A stretch of DNA of 64,000 bases from the NCBI RefSeq assembly GCF_003347205.1, contig NZ_QQBJ01000003.1, positions 124,001-188,000 of the forward strand, read 5' to 3'. Numbering within the stretch: the first letter of the stretch is position 1; every line of letters begins with the position of its first letter. The DNA comes from Mycolicibacterium moriokaense. GTDB lineage: Bacteria > Actinomycetota > Actinomycetes > Mycobacteriales > Mycobacteriaceae. This document shows, one piece after another, positions 54,817 through 63,735 of this stretch. The position numbers and the translations under genes are program-made. The notes beneath the pieces were generated by a model. It saw nothing but the letters and a program-made list of their open reading frames with translations, did not search any database and was not told the DNA's origin.

Positions 54817-55656
54817 TCACTGGCTCCAGCACAGGGGGAAGCTCTCGTGGTCGAACCGGTCACCTTCGGTGAGGCCGCAGTCGAGCATCCAGCGGTGGAA
54901 GACCATCTGGCGCGGCTGCCACCGGATGTCGTCGCCGAGGAATCGGATGGTGAACGTCTGACGAGGGCTGTCGGCCGCAGAGCCGACGGCGGTGTGAATG
55001 ATTCGCGGATGGAAGATCACGGCGTCGCCAGGATCGAGCTCGGTGACGATGATGTGGTGCTCGTCGCGCTGCGTCTCGATGTCGGGCAGAGGGCCGCCGG
55101 TCCACAGGGCGGTGTCGGCCGCGACTTTGTCCAACATGGATTGCGGCATCTTGGGCACATATAGAGGTCCCCGGTGCGACCCGGCGACGAAACGCATCGC
55201 GCCGGTGGTGGCGGTGACCGCGCCCAGCGAGAACCAGACGCTGGATAGCTGCGAACCGCTCACCGGCCATTGCGGCTCGTCCTGGTGCCACTGGGCCTTG
55301 GCTTCGGCGCCGGCACGGTTGTAGATCAGGAGGTCCTCGAACAGACGCGCCGATGCCGACTGCATGAGAATGCCGGCAGCCTCTGCGATTCCGGAGTGGA
55401 TAAGGAAATCCAGGAATGTGGGTGAGTGCTGATGCATCAGCGAGCTCATGATGCAGGGGTCGTCGTCGGTGGCCGGCCGGGTCGGGTTCTTCTGGCTTAC
55501 TGCGTGGCTGAGAAAGTCGGGCATGTTGTCGGCGATCAACTGCAGCCACGCCGGCTCGAGGAGACCCCTGACTATGACGGCACCGTCGCGCTGAAACGTC
55601 TGGCACATGTCGTCGGTGATGAGCTTGCCGACGCTGGTGTTCATCGTGCTGGCCAT
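54817..55656 (-). CDS. Phytanoyl-CoA dioxygenase (PhyH) family protein
   Basis: A 279-residue Fe(II)/2-oxoglutarate dioxygenase-like protein. Iron ligands appear as WHQDEP (His-x-Asp) and a distal His in FHPRIIHTAVG; the Arg that binds 2-oxoglutarate is probably in QTFTIRFLGDD. AAGGGA stands 9 nt before ATG 55656; a start at 55674 is also possible. It likely hydroxylates a lipid or terpenoid-like substrate. It is 25 nt after the SDR gene, so transcriptionally linked. Confidence 0.87.
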   Translation of the reverse strand: MASTMNTSVGKLITDDMCQTFQRDGAVIVRGLLEPAWLQLIADNMPDFLSHAVSQKNPTRPATDDDPCIMSSLMHQHSPTFLDFLIHSGIAEAAGILMQSASARLFEDLLIYNRAGAEAKAQWHQDEPQWPVSGSQLSSVWFSLGAVTATTGAMRFVAGSHRGPLYVPKMPQSMLDKVAADTALWTGGPLPDIETQRDEHHIIVTELDPGDAVIFHPRIIHTAVGSAADSPRQTFTIRFLGDDIRWQPRQMVFHRWMLDCGLTEGDRFDHESFPLCWSQ

Positions 55657-55681
55657 CGGGCGTAGTCCCTTCATCGGATCG

Positions 55682-56479
55682 CTAGTTCGAGGATCGTTGT
55701 GACAGGCCGAATATGGTGGTCGCGGTCGAGACCATTCCTCCGCTGGCCGGGACGGTGGCGCCGGTGACCCAGCCGCCCTCGTCGGATACGAGGAATGCCA
55801 CGACCGCCGCGATGTCCTCGGGCCGGCCCATCCGCCGAAGCGCCGACCACTGGCTGACCGTGTCGGCCCACTGGGGCCCTTGCTGACGGATCGCTTCGGC
55901 AGCCATATCGGTGAGAGTGGGACCCGGCGCAACGGCATTGACGGTGATACCGCGTTCGCCCAATTCCAGGGCGGCCGACCGCGCGAACGCCTCGGCGCCG
56001 GCCTTGGCCGCGGCGTACACGCTGGCGTGAAGAGCGGGGTGGGTCGCGGCGCCGGAGGAGATGACGATGACTCGGCCATGGCTACTGGTGGTCAGCCGGG
56101 CGAACTCGGCGGTAGCCAAGATCACCGCGCGCAGGTTCAGCGTCAACGCGCGGTCGATCTGGTCGGGGTCTTGATCGACCAGCGGTCCGCTGCCGCCGCC
56201 GCCGGCGTTGTTGATCAGGATGTCGAGGCCGCCGTACCGCGTATGGGCTTCCTGCACGATGCGTGTCGGATCGATTGTGCTGCACAGATCGCCGACGACG
56301 ATGTCGGCTGTCCCGCCATCGGCGCGAATGCCCTCTGCAACCTGCTCGATCGCAGTGTCCTTGCCTCGGCCATGCAGGATCACCTTGGCGCCGTCCGCGG
56401 CGAGGCGGCGCGCGATGTGCGCTCCGATGCCTCGCGATGATCCGGTCACCAACGCGACCCTGTCGTGCAGATTCACCAT
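55682..56479 (-). CDS. SDR-family oxidoreductase
   Basis: A 265-residue short-chain dehydrogenase: TGSSRGIG, Arg in LHGRGKD after strand 2 (suggesting NADP), NNAGGGG, SSGAA and YAAAK. Length and ending (GWVTGATVPASGGM) are typical. The start overlaps the P450 stop by 7 nt, so the two are translationally coupled. Substrate unknown; probably oxidises or reduces the P450 product. Confidence 0.9.
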   Translation of the reverse strand: MVNLHDRVALVTGSSRGIGAHIARRLAADGAKVILHGRGKDTAIEQVAEGIRADGGTADIVVGDLCSTIDPTRIVQEAHTRYGGLDILINNAGGGGSGPLVDQDPDQIDRALTLNLRAVILATAEFARLTTSSHGRVIVISSGAATHPALHASVYAAAKAGAEAFARSAALELGERGITVNAVAPGPTLTDMAAEAIRQQGPQWADTVSQWSALRRMGRPEDIAAVVAFLVSDEGGWVTGATVPASGGMVSTATTIFGLSQRSSN

Positions 56480-57711
56480 GTGACCGGCAGCTCGTATACG
56501 CCGTAGGACAGCCGGTCATTCTTGAACGCGATGCGGTCGATGGACGTGGCGAGCTGCAAAGTGGGAACCCGCTGAAACAGCGTGCCGAAGACGATCTGCA
56601 ACTCCACCCGTCCCAGTGTCTGGCCGACGCAGGAGTGTCGGCCGAAGCCGAATGCCATGTGCTGACCGGCGTTTCCGCGGGATAGGTCCATCTGGTCGGG
56701 TCGGTCGAATACGGCCTGATCCCAGTCGGCGCCGACGAGGTCGATGATGATGCCCTCGCCGGAGCGGATGAGGTGACCGGCGATCTCGATGTCCTCGGTG
56801 GCCACCCGTCGCTGACCGTTGTGAATGATGCTCAGGTAGCGCAAAAGTTCCTCGATCGATTGTTCGAGGCCCTCGCCGGTGGGTGCGGCTTGCAAGGCGG
56901 CCCGTTGCCGTGGGTGTTCGAGGAGGGCGAGTACACCGAGACCGATCATGTTCGCCGTGGTTTCGTGCCCGGCGATGAGGAGGCTCATCGCGGCCTGAGT
57001 GGCTTCGCTCAGCGGAAGGTCTCCGGTTTTGACCCGGGCGGCCAGATCGGAGACGGCATCTTCGGCGGGGTCGTCGATTTTGGCTTCGACGAGTCGGCGC
57101 AGATATCGAAACAGCGCCACCGCGCCCTCGGCGCCTGCGTCCTTTGCCGCGTACCGTGCCAACCCGATGTTGGCGTTCTCCTGGAAGAATTCGGCATCCT
57201 CGTAGGGCACGCCGAGAAGCTCACTGATGACAAGTGATGGCACCGGCAGCGCCAGAGCGGTGACCAGGTCGGCCGGCCGCGGACCGCCGAGGAGCGCGTC
57301 GATGTGGTCGTCGGTGATCTTCTGGATCTTTGGGCGCAGCGCCTCGATCCGCTTGAAGGTGAACGGTTTTGAGAGCATACGGCGGAATCGGGTGTGTTCC
57401 TCTCCGTCGGCGGTCGTCACGGATCGGGGACGTTTGTGAATGATCTCCCGCATGGATTCGTTCCAGTGTGGAAAAAGTGGCGCCCGGTCGTCGACGCTGA
57501 CGCGGGAATCGGCGAACAGGGCGCGTACTTCGTCGTAGCCGGTGACCAACCAGGGCGTGCTGCCGTCCCAGATCCGCACTCGATGCAGTGGCTGCTGGGC
57601 GGCGAGTTCCCTCAGCTGCGGTGGGGGCGCGAAAGGGCAGCTCGGCTCCCGGGTCATCGGGTACGGCGGGATCCCGTTTGGCGACGTCTCTCGCGCTGCG
57701 GCGGCGGTCAT
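56473..57711 (-). CDS. Cytochrome P450
   Basis: A 412-residue bacterial P450 with I-helix LLIAGHETTANMIG, ExxR segment (EELLRYLSI), and heme site FGFGRHSCVGQTLGRVE. It resembles the CYP105/107-like soluble group. The ATG at 57711 overlaps the TetR stop (ATGA), so it is coupled to its regulator. No ferredoxin is adjacent. It heads the minus-strand catabolic series. Confidence 0.92.
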   Translation of the reverse strand: MTAAAARETSPNGIPPYPMTREPSCPFAPPPQLRELAAQQPLHRVRIWDGSTPWLVTGYDEVRALFADSRVSVDDRAPLFPHWNESMREIIHKRPRSVTTADGEEHTRFRRMLSKPFTFKRIEALRPKIQKITDDHIDALLGGPRPADLVTALALPVPSLVISELLGVPYEDAEFFQENANIGLARYAAKDAGAEGAVALFRYLRRLVEAKIDDPAEDAVSDLAARVKTGDLPLSEATQAAMSLLIAGHETTANMIGLGVLALLEHPRQRAALQAAPTGEGLEQSIEELLRYLSIIHNGQRRVATEDIEIAGHLIRSGEGIIIDLVGADWDQAVFDRPDQMDLSRGNAGQHMAFGFGRHSCVGQTLGRVELQIVFGTLFQRVPTLQLATSIDRIAFKNDRLSYGVYELPVTW

Positions 57712-58373
57712 TCGGAGGTCACCGGAGCCTCCCACAGCCCGACGATCGCATCGATCATCCCCCGACACACTGCCTGCCAGTCGGGGTGAGCAACCTCCTG
57801 GTCAGCGAACCCTCGCTCGAATTCGGCGCAGGTGTGCATCAACATGGTGCGCATCATGACGGTGCGTGCGTGCCGCGTGCCCTCGGGGAGGTGGGGTGCG
57901 CTGGCGGCGATGCCATCGACGATGCGACGCATCGTCGGCGAGCTCATCTGGCGTTTGGTCGTGTCGTGCTGATAGGTCGGATCGCTCAGTACTTGCGCGG
58001 CGTAGCGGGCATACCAGCTCGGTGAGCCCAGCTCCGCCAAATGGTCGGTGAAGGGTTTCACCAGGTAGCTGACCCAGCCGCGCAATGACTCGGGGTCACC
58101 GCTGGTAGCGAAGCTCTGCAGCCGTAGCGCCTCGATCGGCTCGAAGTGGCGTTCCCCGATCGAACGGACGAGGTCGAGCTTCGTGCCGAAGTGGTACACG
58201 ACGGCAGCATTGTTGGCTTGACCGGCGGCTTTGGTGATCTGCCGGTGTGTCACCGCGGCGACTCCGTGTTCGGCGATCAGCTGTTCCGCCGCGGCCAGCA
58301 ACGTGGTCCGGGTGTGTTCGGCCCGAGCCTGGCGGGCGGAGGTGATCGCTGAGGTCATTGGGTCAGTCAACAT
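57708..58373 (-). CDS. TetR-family regulator
   Basis: A 221-residue repressor: TTLLAAAEQLIAEHGVAAVTHRQITKAAGQANNAAVVYHFGTK in the DNA-binding domain (quoted motifs: QITKAAGQANNAAVVYHF). The open frame begins with a TTG at 58394 inside a palindrome; ATG 58373 is the likelier start, though no clear ribosome site is seen. It sits at the hub between the minus-strand operon (P450 to SDR) and the plus-strand operon (SnoaL-like to SDR), so it probably controls both. Confidence 0.87.
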   Translation of the reverse strand: MLTDPMTSAITSARQARAEHTRTTLLAAAEQLIAEHGVAAVTHRQITKAAGQANNAAVVYHFGTKLDLVRSIGERHFEPIEALRLQSFATSGDPESLRGWVSYLVKPFTDHLAELGSPSWYARYAAQVLSDPTYQHDTTKRQMSSPTMRRIVDGIAASAPHLPEGTRHARTVMMRTMLMHTCAEFERGFADQEVAHPDWQAVCRGMIDAIVGLWEAPVTSE

Positions 58374-58386
58374 CGACGACTTGAGA

Positions 58387-58406
58387 TAAGTCAAACGTTT
58401 GCCTTA
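58387..58406. promoter_or_regulatory. Palindromic operator at the catabolic divergent hub
   Basis: TAAGTCAAACGTTTGCCTTA is symmetric at 9 of 10 pairs and lies between the TetR start and the divergent SnoaL-like gene. A second inverted repeat GACTTGAGATAAGTC overlaps it on the left (58378-58392). Confidence 0.7.
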
Positions 58407-58447
58407 GATTTGTGGGTGGCAGCCGACACTCGGATACCGGGAGACCC

Positions 58448-58996
58448 ATGGGCGACGACGTCAGCGATGTGATCGCGATCACGCAGCTGGTGAATCGGTA
58501 TGGGCTGGCGGTGGATTCGCGGCGCTGGGAACTGTTCGACGAGATCTTCACGGCTGATGCCGACGCCGACTACGGCCCGTCGTCGCGGTGGACGGATCGT
58601 GACCGCTTCAAGACGGAATTCGCGGCCTTTCACGACCACTTCGATTCGACCCAGCACACGATGTCCACCCATCTTGTCGACGTCGCCGGCGACACTGCAC
58701 GCAGTTTCTGCAAAGGCGGCTGGCGCCTGATCCGCACCGTGGCCGACGGTGACCCGCTGTGGGAGGCAACCGGCTGGTATGACGACACGCTGATCCGACA
58801 AGCGGACGCCTGGCGGATCGCCCGGCGCGTATGCCGGATCACCTGGTGGACCGGTAATCCCGCGGTTCACGAAACCCTCGATGGCGTGAAGTTCGAATTG
58901 GCGACGACGGTGCTGCATCGCGAAGCTGACGCCGGACGCGTCGGTGTGCTGTCTGCGCGAGCACTCGATCGTGCTGGCACGAACGAAGGAGCGTAG
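58448..58996 (+). CDS. SnoaL-like / NTF2-fold protein
   Basis: A 182-residue NTF2-fold protein: VIAITQLVNRYGLAVDSRRW, the typical opening helix of the ring-hydroxylating-dioxygenase-beta/SnoaL group, and STHLVDVAGDTARSF in the middle. GGGAG precedes ATG 58448. It is the first gene of the plus-strand operon, 5 nt before the amidohydrolase, and under the operator at 58387-58406. It probably acts as an isomerase, dehydratase or cyclase. Confidence 0.82.
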   Translation: MGDDVSDVIAITQLVNRYGLAVDSRRWELFDEIFTADADADYGPSSRWTDRDRFKTEFAAFHDHFDSTQHTMSTHLVDVAGDTARSFCKGGWRLIRTVADGDPLWEATGWYDDTLIRQADAWRIARRVCRITWWTGNPAVHETLDGVKFELATTVLHREADAGRVGVLSARALDRAGTNEGA

Positions 58997-59001
58997 GAGC
59001 G

Positions 59002-60144
59002 ATGACGACAACGGCTACGCCGACTGTCACTCCCAGCGAGCGGATCGCAGTGCGCTGCGTCGATTCCGACGTCCACCCTAGTCCGCGGCGAGGCGAATTA
59101 GTGGAGTACATCCCCGAGCCCTGGCGGACGAAATATTTCTTGTCTCACCGGCGAGGGGAGACGATCTACTACGACGCGCCGGACTACGCCCACACCAAGG
59201 CTCAACGGGTCGACGCGTTTCCGGTAGACGGTGAATTCCCCGGCAGTGACCCGGATATGGCCCTGCGTCAGCTGATCATGGAAGCCGGCTCCGATATCGC
59301 GATCCTGGAGCCTACTCATGCCGAGGCGCGGTTACCCGAGGCGACGGCGGCGATGTGCACCGCGGTCAATCACTGGCTGGCCAACCATTGGCTCGACTCG
59401 CGCCACAACTGGCACGAGCGCTGGCGAGGGTCGATCTGTGTGGCCATTGAGGAGCCGCGTACGGCGGTCGCAGAGATCGAGAAGTGGGCCGGGCACCCGT
59501 ATATGGCGCAGATCCTGATCAAGGCCGAGCCGCGACCGTCATGGGGCAATCCGAAGTACGACCCGGTTTGGGAGGCCGCGACCAAGCACGACATCACCGT
59601 CAGCTGTCACCTGGCTCGGGGAGTCCACGAGACGTTGCCGATGCCGCCGGTCGGGCTGCCCAGCTATAACCACGACTTCATGGTCACCTATTCGTTACTG
59701 GCGGCCAATCAGGTGATGAGCCTGATCTTCGATGGCGTCTTCGACCGGTTCCCGTCGCTGCGCATCGTGTTCGTCGAGCATGCGTTCACCTGGATCCTGC
59801 CCCTGATGTGGCGCATGGACGCCATCTACGAGAAGCGCAAGTCATGGATGGACATCAAGCGCAAACCGAGCGAGTACGTCAAGGACCACATCAAATTCAC
59901 CACCCAGCCACTGGACTACCCGGAAGACAAGACCGAGCTGATGCGCGCCTTCGAGTGGATGGAGTGCGACAAGATCCTGCTCTACAGCTCCGATTACCCG
60001 CACTGGACATACGACGATCCACGCTGGCTGGTCAAGCATCTGCCCGAACACGCCCGCGAAAACATCATGTTCCGCAACGGAATTGAGACCTACAAGCTGC
60101 CCGAGACGGTACCAGCCCTTGAGGGACAGGCCCGGGTGCATTGA
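59002..60144 (+). CDS. Amidohydrolase-2 family metal-dependent hydrolase/decarboxylase
   Basis: A 380-residue TIM-barrel protein of the amidohydrolase-2 group (ACMSD-like). Metal-site motifs are VDSDVHPS (Asp-x-His), HITVSCHL-like DITVSCHLARG with a His, FVEHAFTW, and LLYSSDYPHW with the catalytic Asp. Family members decarboxylate aromatic acids or hydrolyse rings. It lies between a SnoaL-like gene and a P450, and similar pairs are common in actinobacterial steroid or aromatic clusters. Substrate not assignable. Confidence 0.88.
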   Translation: MTTTATPTVTPSERIAVRCVDSDVHPSPRRGELVEYIPEPWRTKYFLSHRRGETIYYDAPDYAHTKAQRVDAFPVDGEFPGSDPDMALRQLIMEAGSDIAILEPTHAEARLPEATAAMCTAVNHWLANHWLDSRHNWHERWRGSICVAIEEPRTAVAEIEKWAGHPYMAQILIKAEPRPSWGNPKYDPVWEAATKHDITVSCHLARGVHETLPMPPVGLPSYNHDFMVTYSLLAANQVMSLIFDGVFDRFPSLRIVFVEHAFTWILPLMWRMDAIYEKRKSWMDIKRKPSEYVKDHIKFTTQPLDYPEDKTELMRAFEWMECDKILLYSSDYPHWTYDDPRWLVKHLPEHARENIMFRNGIETYKLPETVPALEGQARVH

Positions 60145-60172
60145 GCGACAAGTCAACTCGGAAGGCACAGAC

Positions 60173-61378
60173 ATGACCGCATCGCTCCTCCCCCACGAGG
60201 TGGACTTCGACCCCTACAACGTCGAACTCAACGCCAACCCCTACCCAATGTTCGCGCGGCTGCGCGAACATGCGCCGCTGTACTACAACGAACAGTTCGA
60301 CTTCTACGCGTTGAGCCGATTCGACGACGTCAACCACGCGCTCGTCGACCACCAGACGTTCAGTTCAGCGCGCGGCGCCATCCTCGAACTGATCAAGGCC
60401 AACATCGACATCCCCTCGGGCGCACTGATCTTCGAGGACCCGCCGATCCACGATATCCACCGCAAGCTGCTGGCGAGGATGTTCACGCCCCGCAAGATCT
60501 ACGCGCTGGAACCCAAGATCCGCGAGTTCTGCGCCCGCGCTCTGGACCCACTGATCGGCGCGGGGGGATTCGACTTCGTCACCGATTTCGGGGCGATCAT
60601 GCCGATGCAGGTGATCAGCGCGCTACTGGGCATTCCGGAGAACGATCAGGAGATGATCCGCGATCACGGCAACGCCCAGATGCGCACTGAGGCCGGCCAA
60701 CCGATGAAGGCGGCCAAGGACGGCCTGATCGATGGCTCGATCTTCGAAACCTATCTCGACTGGCGCGCCGAGAACCCCTCCGATGACATCATGACCGAGT
60801 TGCTCAACGTCGAGTTCACCGACGAACACGGAGTTCATCGCAGGCTGACCCGCGAGGAACTGCTGATCTACATCAACGTCGTGGCCGGCGCCGGTAACGA
60901 GACCACAACCCGGCTGATCGGGTGGGCGGGCAAAATACTTGCCGAGCATCCCGACCAGCGCCGCGCGCTGGTGGACGACCCAACGCTCATTCCACGGGCG
61001 ATCGAGGAGATCCTGCGCTTCGAGCCACCTGCTCCTCACGTGGCGCGCTATGTGACCCGCGATGTCGAGTTCCACGGACAAACGGTTCCCTCGGGAAGCG
61101 TGATGATGATGCTCATCGGCGCCGCAGTCCGTGACCACCGCCAGTTCCCGCCCGACGGCGAGGTGTTCGACATTCATCGGGATGCGCGCCAACACTTGGC
61201 ATTCAGTGTCGGCACGCACTACTGCCTCGGCTCCGCCCTGGCCCGCCTTGAGGGTCGTATCGCGCTCGAAGAAATCCTCAAGCGGTTTCCCGAATGGGAG
61301 GTCGACCTGGCCAACGCGACGTTGTCTCCGACCTCAACGGTCCGCGGATGGGATTCGATGCCCGCCGTGCTGACCTGA
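60173..61378 (+). CDS. Cytochrome P450
   Basis: A 401-residue P450: I-helix VVAGAGNETTTRLIG (Asn in place of the usual His/Asp before the ETT pair), ExxR segment (EEILRFEPP), heme site FSVGTHYCLGSALARLE. GGAAGG is about 8 nt before ATG 60173; the frame upstream is antisense. It is 28 nt after the amidohydrolase gene, in the same operon. It probably hydroxylates the cluster substrate. Confidence 0.92.
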   Translation: MTASLLPHEVDFDPYNVELNANPYPMFARLREHAPLYYNEQFDFYALSRFDDVNHALVDHQTFSSARGAILELIKANIDIPSGALIFEDPPIHDIHRKLLARMFTPRKIYALEPKIREFCARALDPLIGAGGFDFVTDFGAIMPMQVISALLGIPENDQEMIRDHGNAQMRTEAGQPMKAAKDGLIDGSIFETYLDWRAENPSDDIMTELLNVEFTDEHGVHRRLTREELLIYINVVAGAGNETTTRLIGWAGKILAEHPDQRRALVDDPTLIPRAIEEILRFEPPAPHVARYVTRDVEFHGQTVPSGSVMMMLIGAAVRDHRQFPPDGEVFDIHRDARQHLAFSVGTHYCLGSALARLEGRIALEEILKRFPEWEVDLANATLSPTSTVRGWDSMPAVLT

Positions 61379-61443
61379 TCGATCGCGGCCAAACCCTCTC
61401 ACCCTCAGCTCAGATCGCTGCCACCCATGAAGGAGCTCCTCAT

Positions 61444-62280
61444 ATGACCGCACGCGTCGACGGCAAAGTCGCATTCATCACCGGTGCTGCGCGTGGGCAA
61501 GGCCGCGCGCATGCCGTCCGGCTGGCCCAAGAAGGTGCCGACATCATCGCCGTGGATATCTGCGCACAGATCGACAGCGTGCACATTGCCCTCTCAACCC
61601 CCGAGGACCTGGCCGAGACAGCCGAACTTGTCAAAGGGCTGGGCCGCAGAATCCACACCGCCGAGGTCGACGTGCGCGATTATGACGCGCTCAAGACGGC
61701 CGTGGACGCCGGTGTCGACAACCTCGGCCGTCTGGACATCATCGTGGCCAACGCCGGCATCGGCAACGGCGGAGCCACCCTGCACCGGACCAGGGAAGCG
61801 GACTGGGAGGACATGATCGCGACCAATCTCAGCGGAGTGTGGAAAACCGTCAAAGCCGGTGTGCCCCATATCCTGAGCGGAGGACGTGGTGGATCAATCA
61901 TTTTGACCAGTTCGCTCGGTGGACTCAAGGCGCTCCCCCACACCGGGCATTACGTCGCGGCCAAACACGGCGTGGTCGGGCTGATGCGGACCTTCGCCGT
62001 CGAACTGGGGGCGGACAACATCCGGGTCAACTCCGTGCACCCAACCAACGTCAACACGGCGATGTTCATGAATGACCCCACGATGAAACTGTTCCGCCCC
62101 GACCTGCCGAACCCGGGACCAGACGACATCAAAGAAATCGCCCAATTCATGCACACCCTGCCCGTTGGCTGGGTGGAACCCGAAGACGTCGCCAACGCGG
62201 TGCTCTTCCTAGCTTCCGACGAGGCCCGCTACATCACCGGAGTGACCTTGTCGGTCGATGCCGGCGGCTGCCTGAAATGA
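61444..62280 (+). CDS. Mycofactocin-type SDR oxidoreductase
   Basis: A 278-residue short-chain dehydrogenase with TGAARGQGRAHAVRLA, an insertion after strand 2 (AVDICAQIDSVHIALSTPED) typical of mycofactocin-coupled enzymes, VANAGIG, SSLGG and YVAAK. AAGGAG stands 8 nt before ATG 61444. It is the last intact gene of the plus-strand operon. Presence of two such SDRs in this window implies the cell makes mycofactocin. It probably oxidises the alcohol formed by the P450. Confidence 0.9.
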   Translation: MTARVDGKVAFITGAARGQGRAHAVRLAQEGADIIAVDICAQIDSVHIALSTPEDLAETAELVKGLGRRIHTAEVDVRDYDALKTAVDAGVDNLGRLDIIVANAGIGNGGATLHRTREADWEDMIATNLSGVWKTVKAGVPHILSGGRGGSIILTSSLGGLKALPHTGHYVAAKHGVVGLMRTFAVELGADNIRVNSVHPTNVNTAMFMNDPTMKLFRPDLPNPGPDDIKEIAQFMHTLPVGWVEPEDVANAVLFLASDEARYITGVTLSVDAGGCLK

Positions 62281-62365
62281 CCGCGCGCACTACGCACACC
62301 GCCGCAGCACACGCAGAGCCCGTGGACACCCAGTCCTCTATGCACCGCAGCTGGAACCGAGCCCG

Positions 62366-62700
62366 ATGCAGTTGAGCTTCGATGCCGAGGTCGAGGCGTT
62401 TCGTGACGAGTTCATCGCTTTCCTCGACACCCACACCCCGACCGAGGATGCTGCGCGCGGGCGCCGACTACAAACGAGTTCAGATGTACCCGACTGGGCG
62501 CGACGTTGAGCATCATCGAGGCGCGCGCGACATTGGCCGGCCAGCCATCCTCCGATCGAGCGCTGGCAGCAGCGCCAATGGTCCCTGCCGTCAGGATGGC
62601 GACCGTATCGGCGGTTGTACTTCGGGCCCGACCAACTGATACCGCTGCGTGCGCATGCACGACCATGCGTCGTTCATGATGTCAGTGATGCACTCGGCGA
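62366..62700 (+). pseudogene. Acyl-CoA dehydrogenase remnant
   Basis: ATG 62366 opens QLSFDAEVEAFRDEFIAFLD, the first helix of an acyl-CoA dehydrogenase, continuing to SSDVPDWARR and a stop at about 62509. The following segments (for example PIERWQQRQWSLPSGW in another frame) suggest the next family region WQ..L...GWL..., but no long frame survives. Functional FAD-domain and catalytic Glu are missing. It is 85 nt after the SDR, as a downstream operon gene would be, so loss of an acyl-CoA dehydrogenase step is suggested. Confidence 0.6.
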
Positions 62701-62814
62701 GCCCGAAATCTGTTTAGCTCCAAACAAATTCGGGCCGACGCTCACGAACTGATCCGCCCTTCTTGCGAGGAGCGCGGCGACCGTCACCACGAGGCGATCT
62801 CCACAACCGTGGTG

Positions 62815-63735
62815 TCAGGGCACCAGCACGATCTTGCCGTGGGTCCGGCGCTCCTCGAGTTGCCGGTAAGCGGCGCGAACTTCTGCCAGCGGGTACACGT
62901 TGGCGATCGGAATCTCGACCGCACCACGCGCGATCAGATCGACGAGTTCACCCAGGACTTGTGCATTGGCGGCTGCGGCGTTGCCCTCCGTCTTGACTCC
63001 GTACTTGGCAGCGTCGGCGAAGTTGATGATGGTGTCGATTCGGTCGACTGCCACACCCAGATCCAGTGCCAGACGGATGTAGTCGGCACCGAAGGTGTCG
63101 ATGAACGCGTCGACCTTGCCGCCGGCGGCCGACCTGACCCGTTCGAGCATCCCGTCCCCGTACGCGACCGGGATGACCCCGTGCCTCGCGAGCCAGTCGT
63201 GGTTAGCCGGACTGGCCAGGCCGATCACCGTGGCACCCTCTTTGACGGCTAGTTGCACCACGATCGATCCGACACCCCCGGCCGCACCCGAGACAACAAC
63301 GGTATCGCCGGCGGTGACAGACACCGCCGCCACGGCCGCGTAGGCGGTAGTGCCGGCGACGAAAAGAGCACCGCCTACCTCCCACGGCACGGTGGCTGGC
63401 CGGCGGACGAGGTCCTTTACCTCAAGAACCACCAAATCCGCGTGGCTGGAACGGTTTTCGGTGAATCCGATGACATCGTCGCCGACGGCGTAGGCCTCGA
63501 CCCCCGGGCCGAGTTCTTCGATCACTCCGGCGATGTCACTGCCTTCGCCGGACGGGAAGGTGGTGGGAAACACCTCCTCGAGCAACCCGTTGCGGATCGA
63601 TGCCTCGCCCGGATTGATGCCCGCGGCCCTCATGGCAACCAGGACCTGACCGGCGGCGGGCACTGGGCGTGGTACCTCGACGAGTTCTAGTACGTCGACA
63701 TCGCCGTACTGTTCGAACTTCACCGCTCGTGGCAT
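62815..63735 (-). CDS. MDR-type NADP-dependent oxidoreductase (quinone reductase-like)
   Basis: A 306-residue zinc-free medium-chain reductase: KFEQYGDVDVLELVEVPRP at the start, AAGINPGEASIR, PSGEGSDIAGVIEELGPGV, and cofactor motif SGAAGGVGSIVVQLA. It lacks the zinc-binding Cys/His set, so it fits the quinone oxidoreductase group. NADPH use is inferred from the family. It stands at the right end, convergent with the acyl-CoA dehydrogenase remnant. Confidence 0.9.
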   Translation of the reverse strand: MPRAVKFEQYGDVDVLELVEVPRPVPAAGQVLVAMRAAGINPGEASIRNGLLEEVFPTTFPSGEGSDIAGVIEELGPGVEAYAVGDDVIGFTENRSSHADLVVLEVKDLVRRPATVPWEVGGALFVAGTTAYAAVAAVSVTAGDTVVVSGAAGGVGSIVVQLAVKEGATVIGLASPANHDWLARHGVIPVAYGDGMLERVRSAAGGKVDAFIDTFGADYIRLALDLGVAVDRIDTIINFADAAKYGVKTEGNAAAANAQVLGELVDLIARGAVEIPIANVYPLAEVRAAYRQLEERRTHGKIVLVP

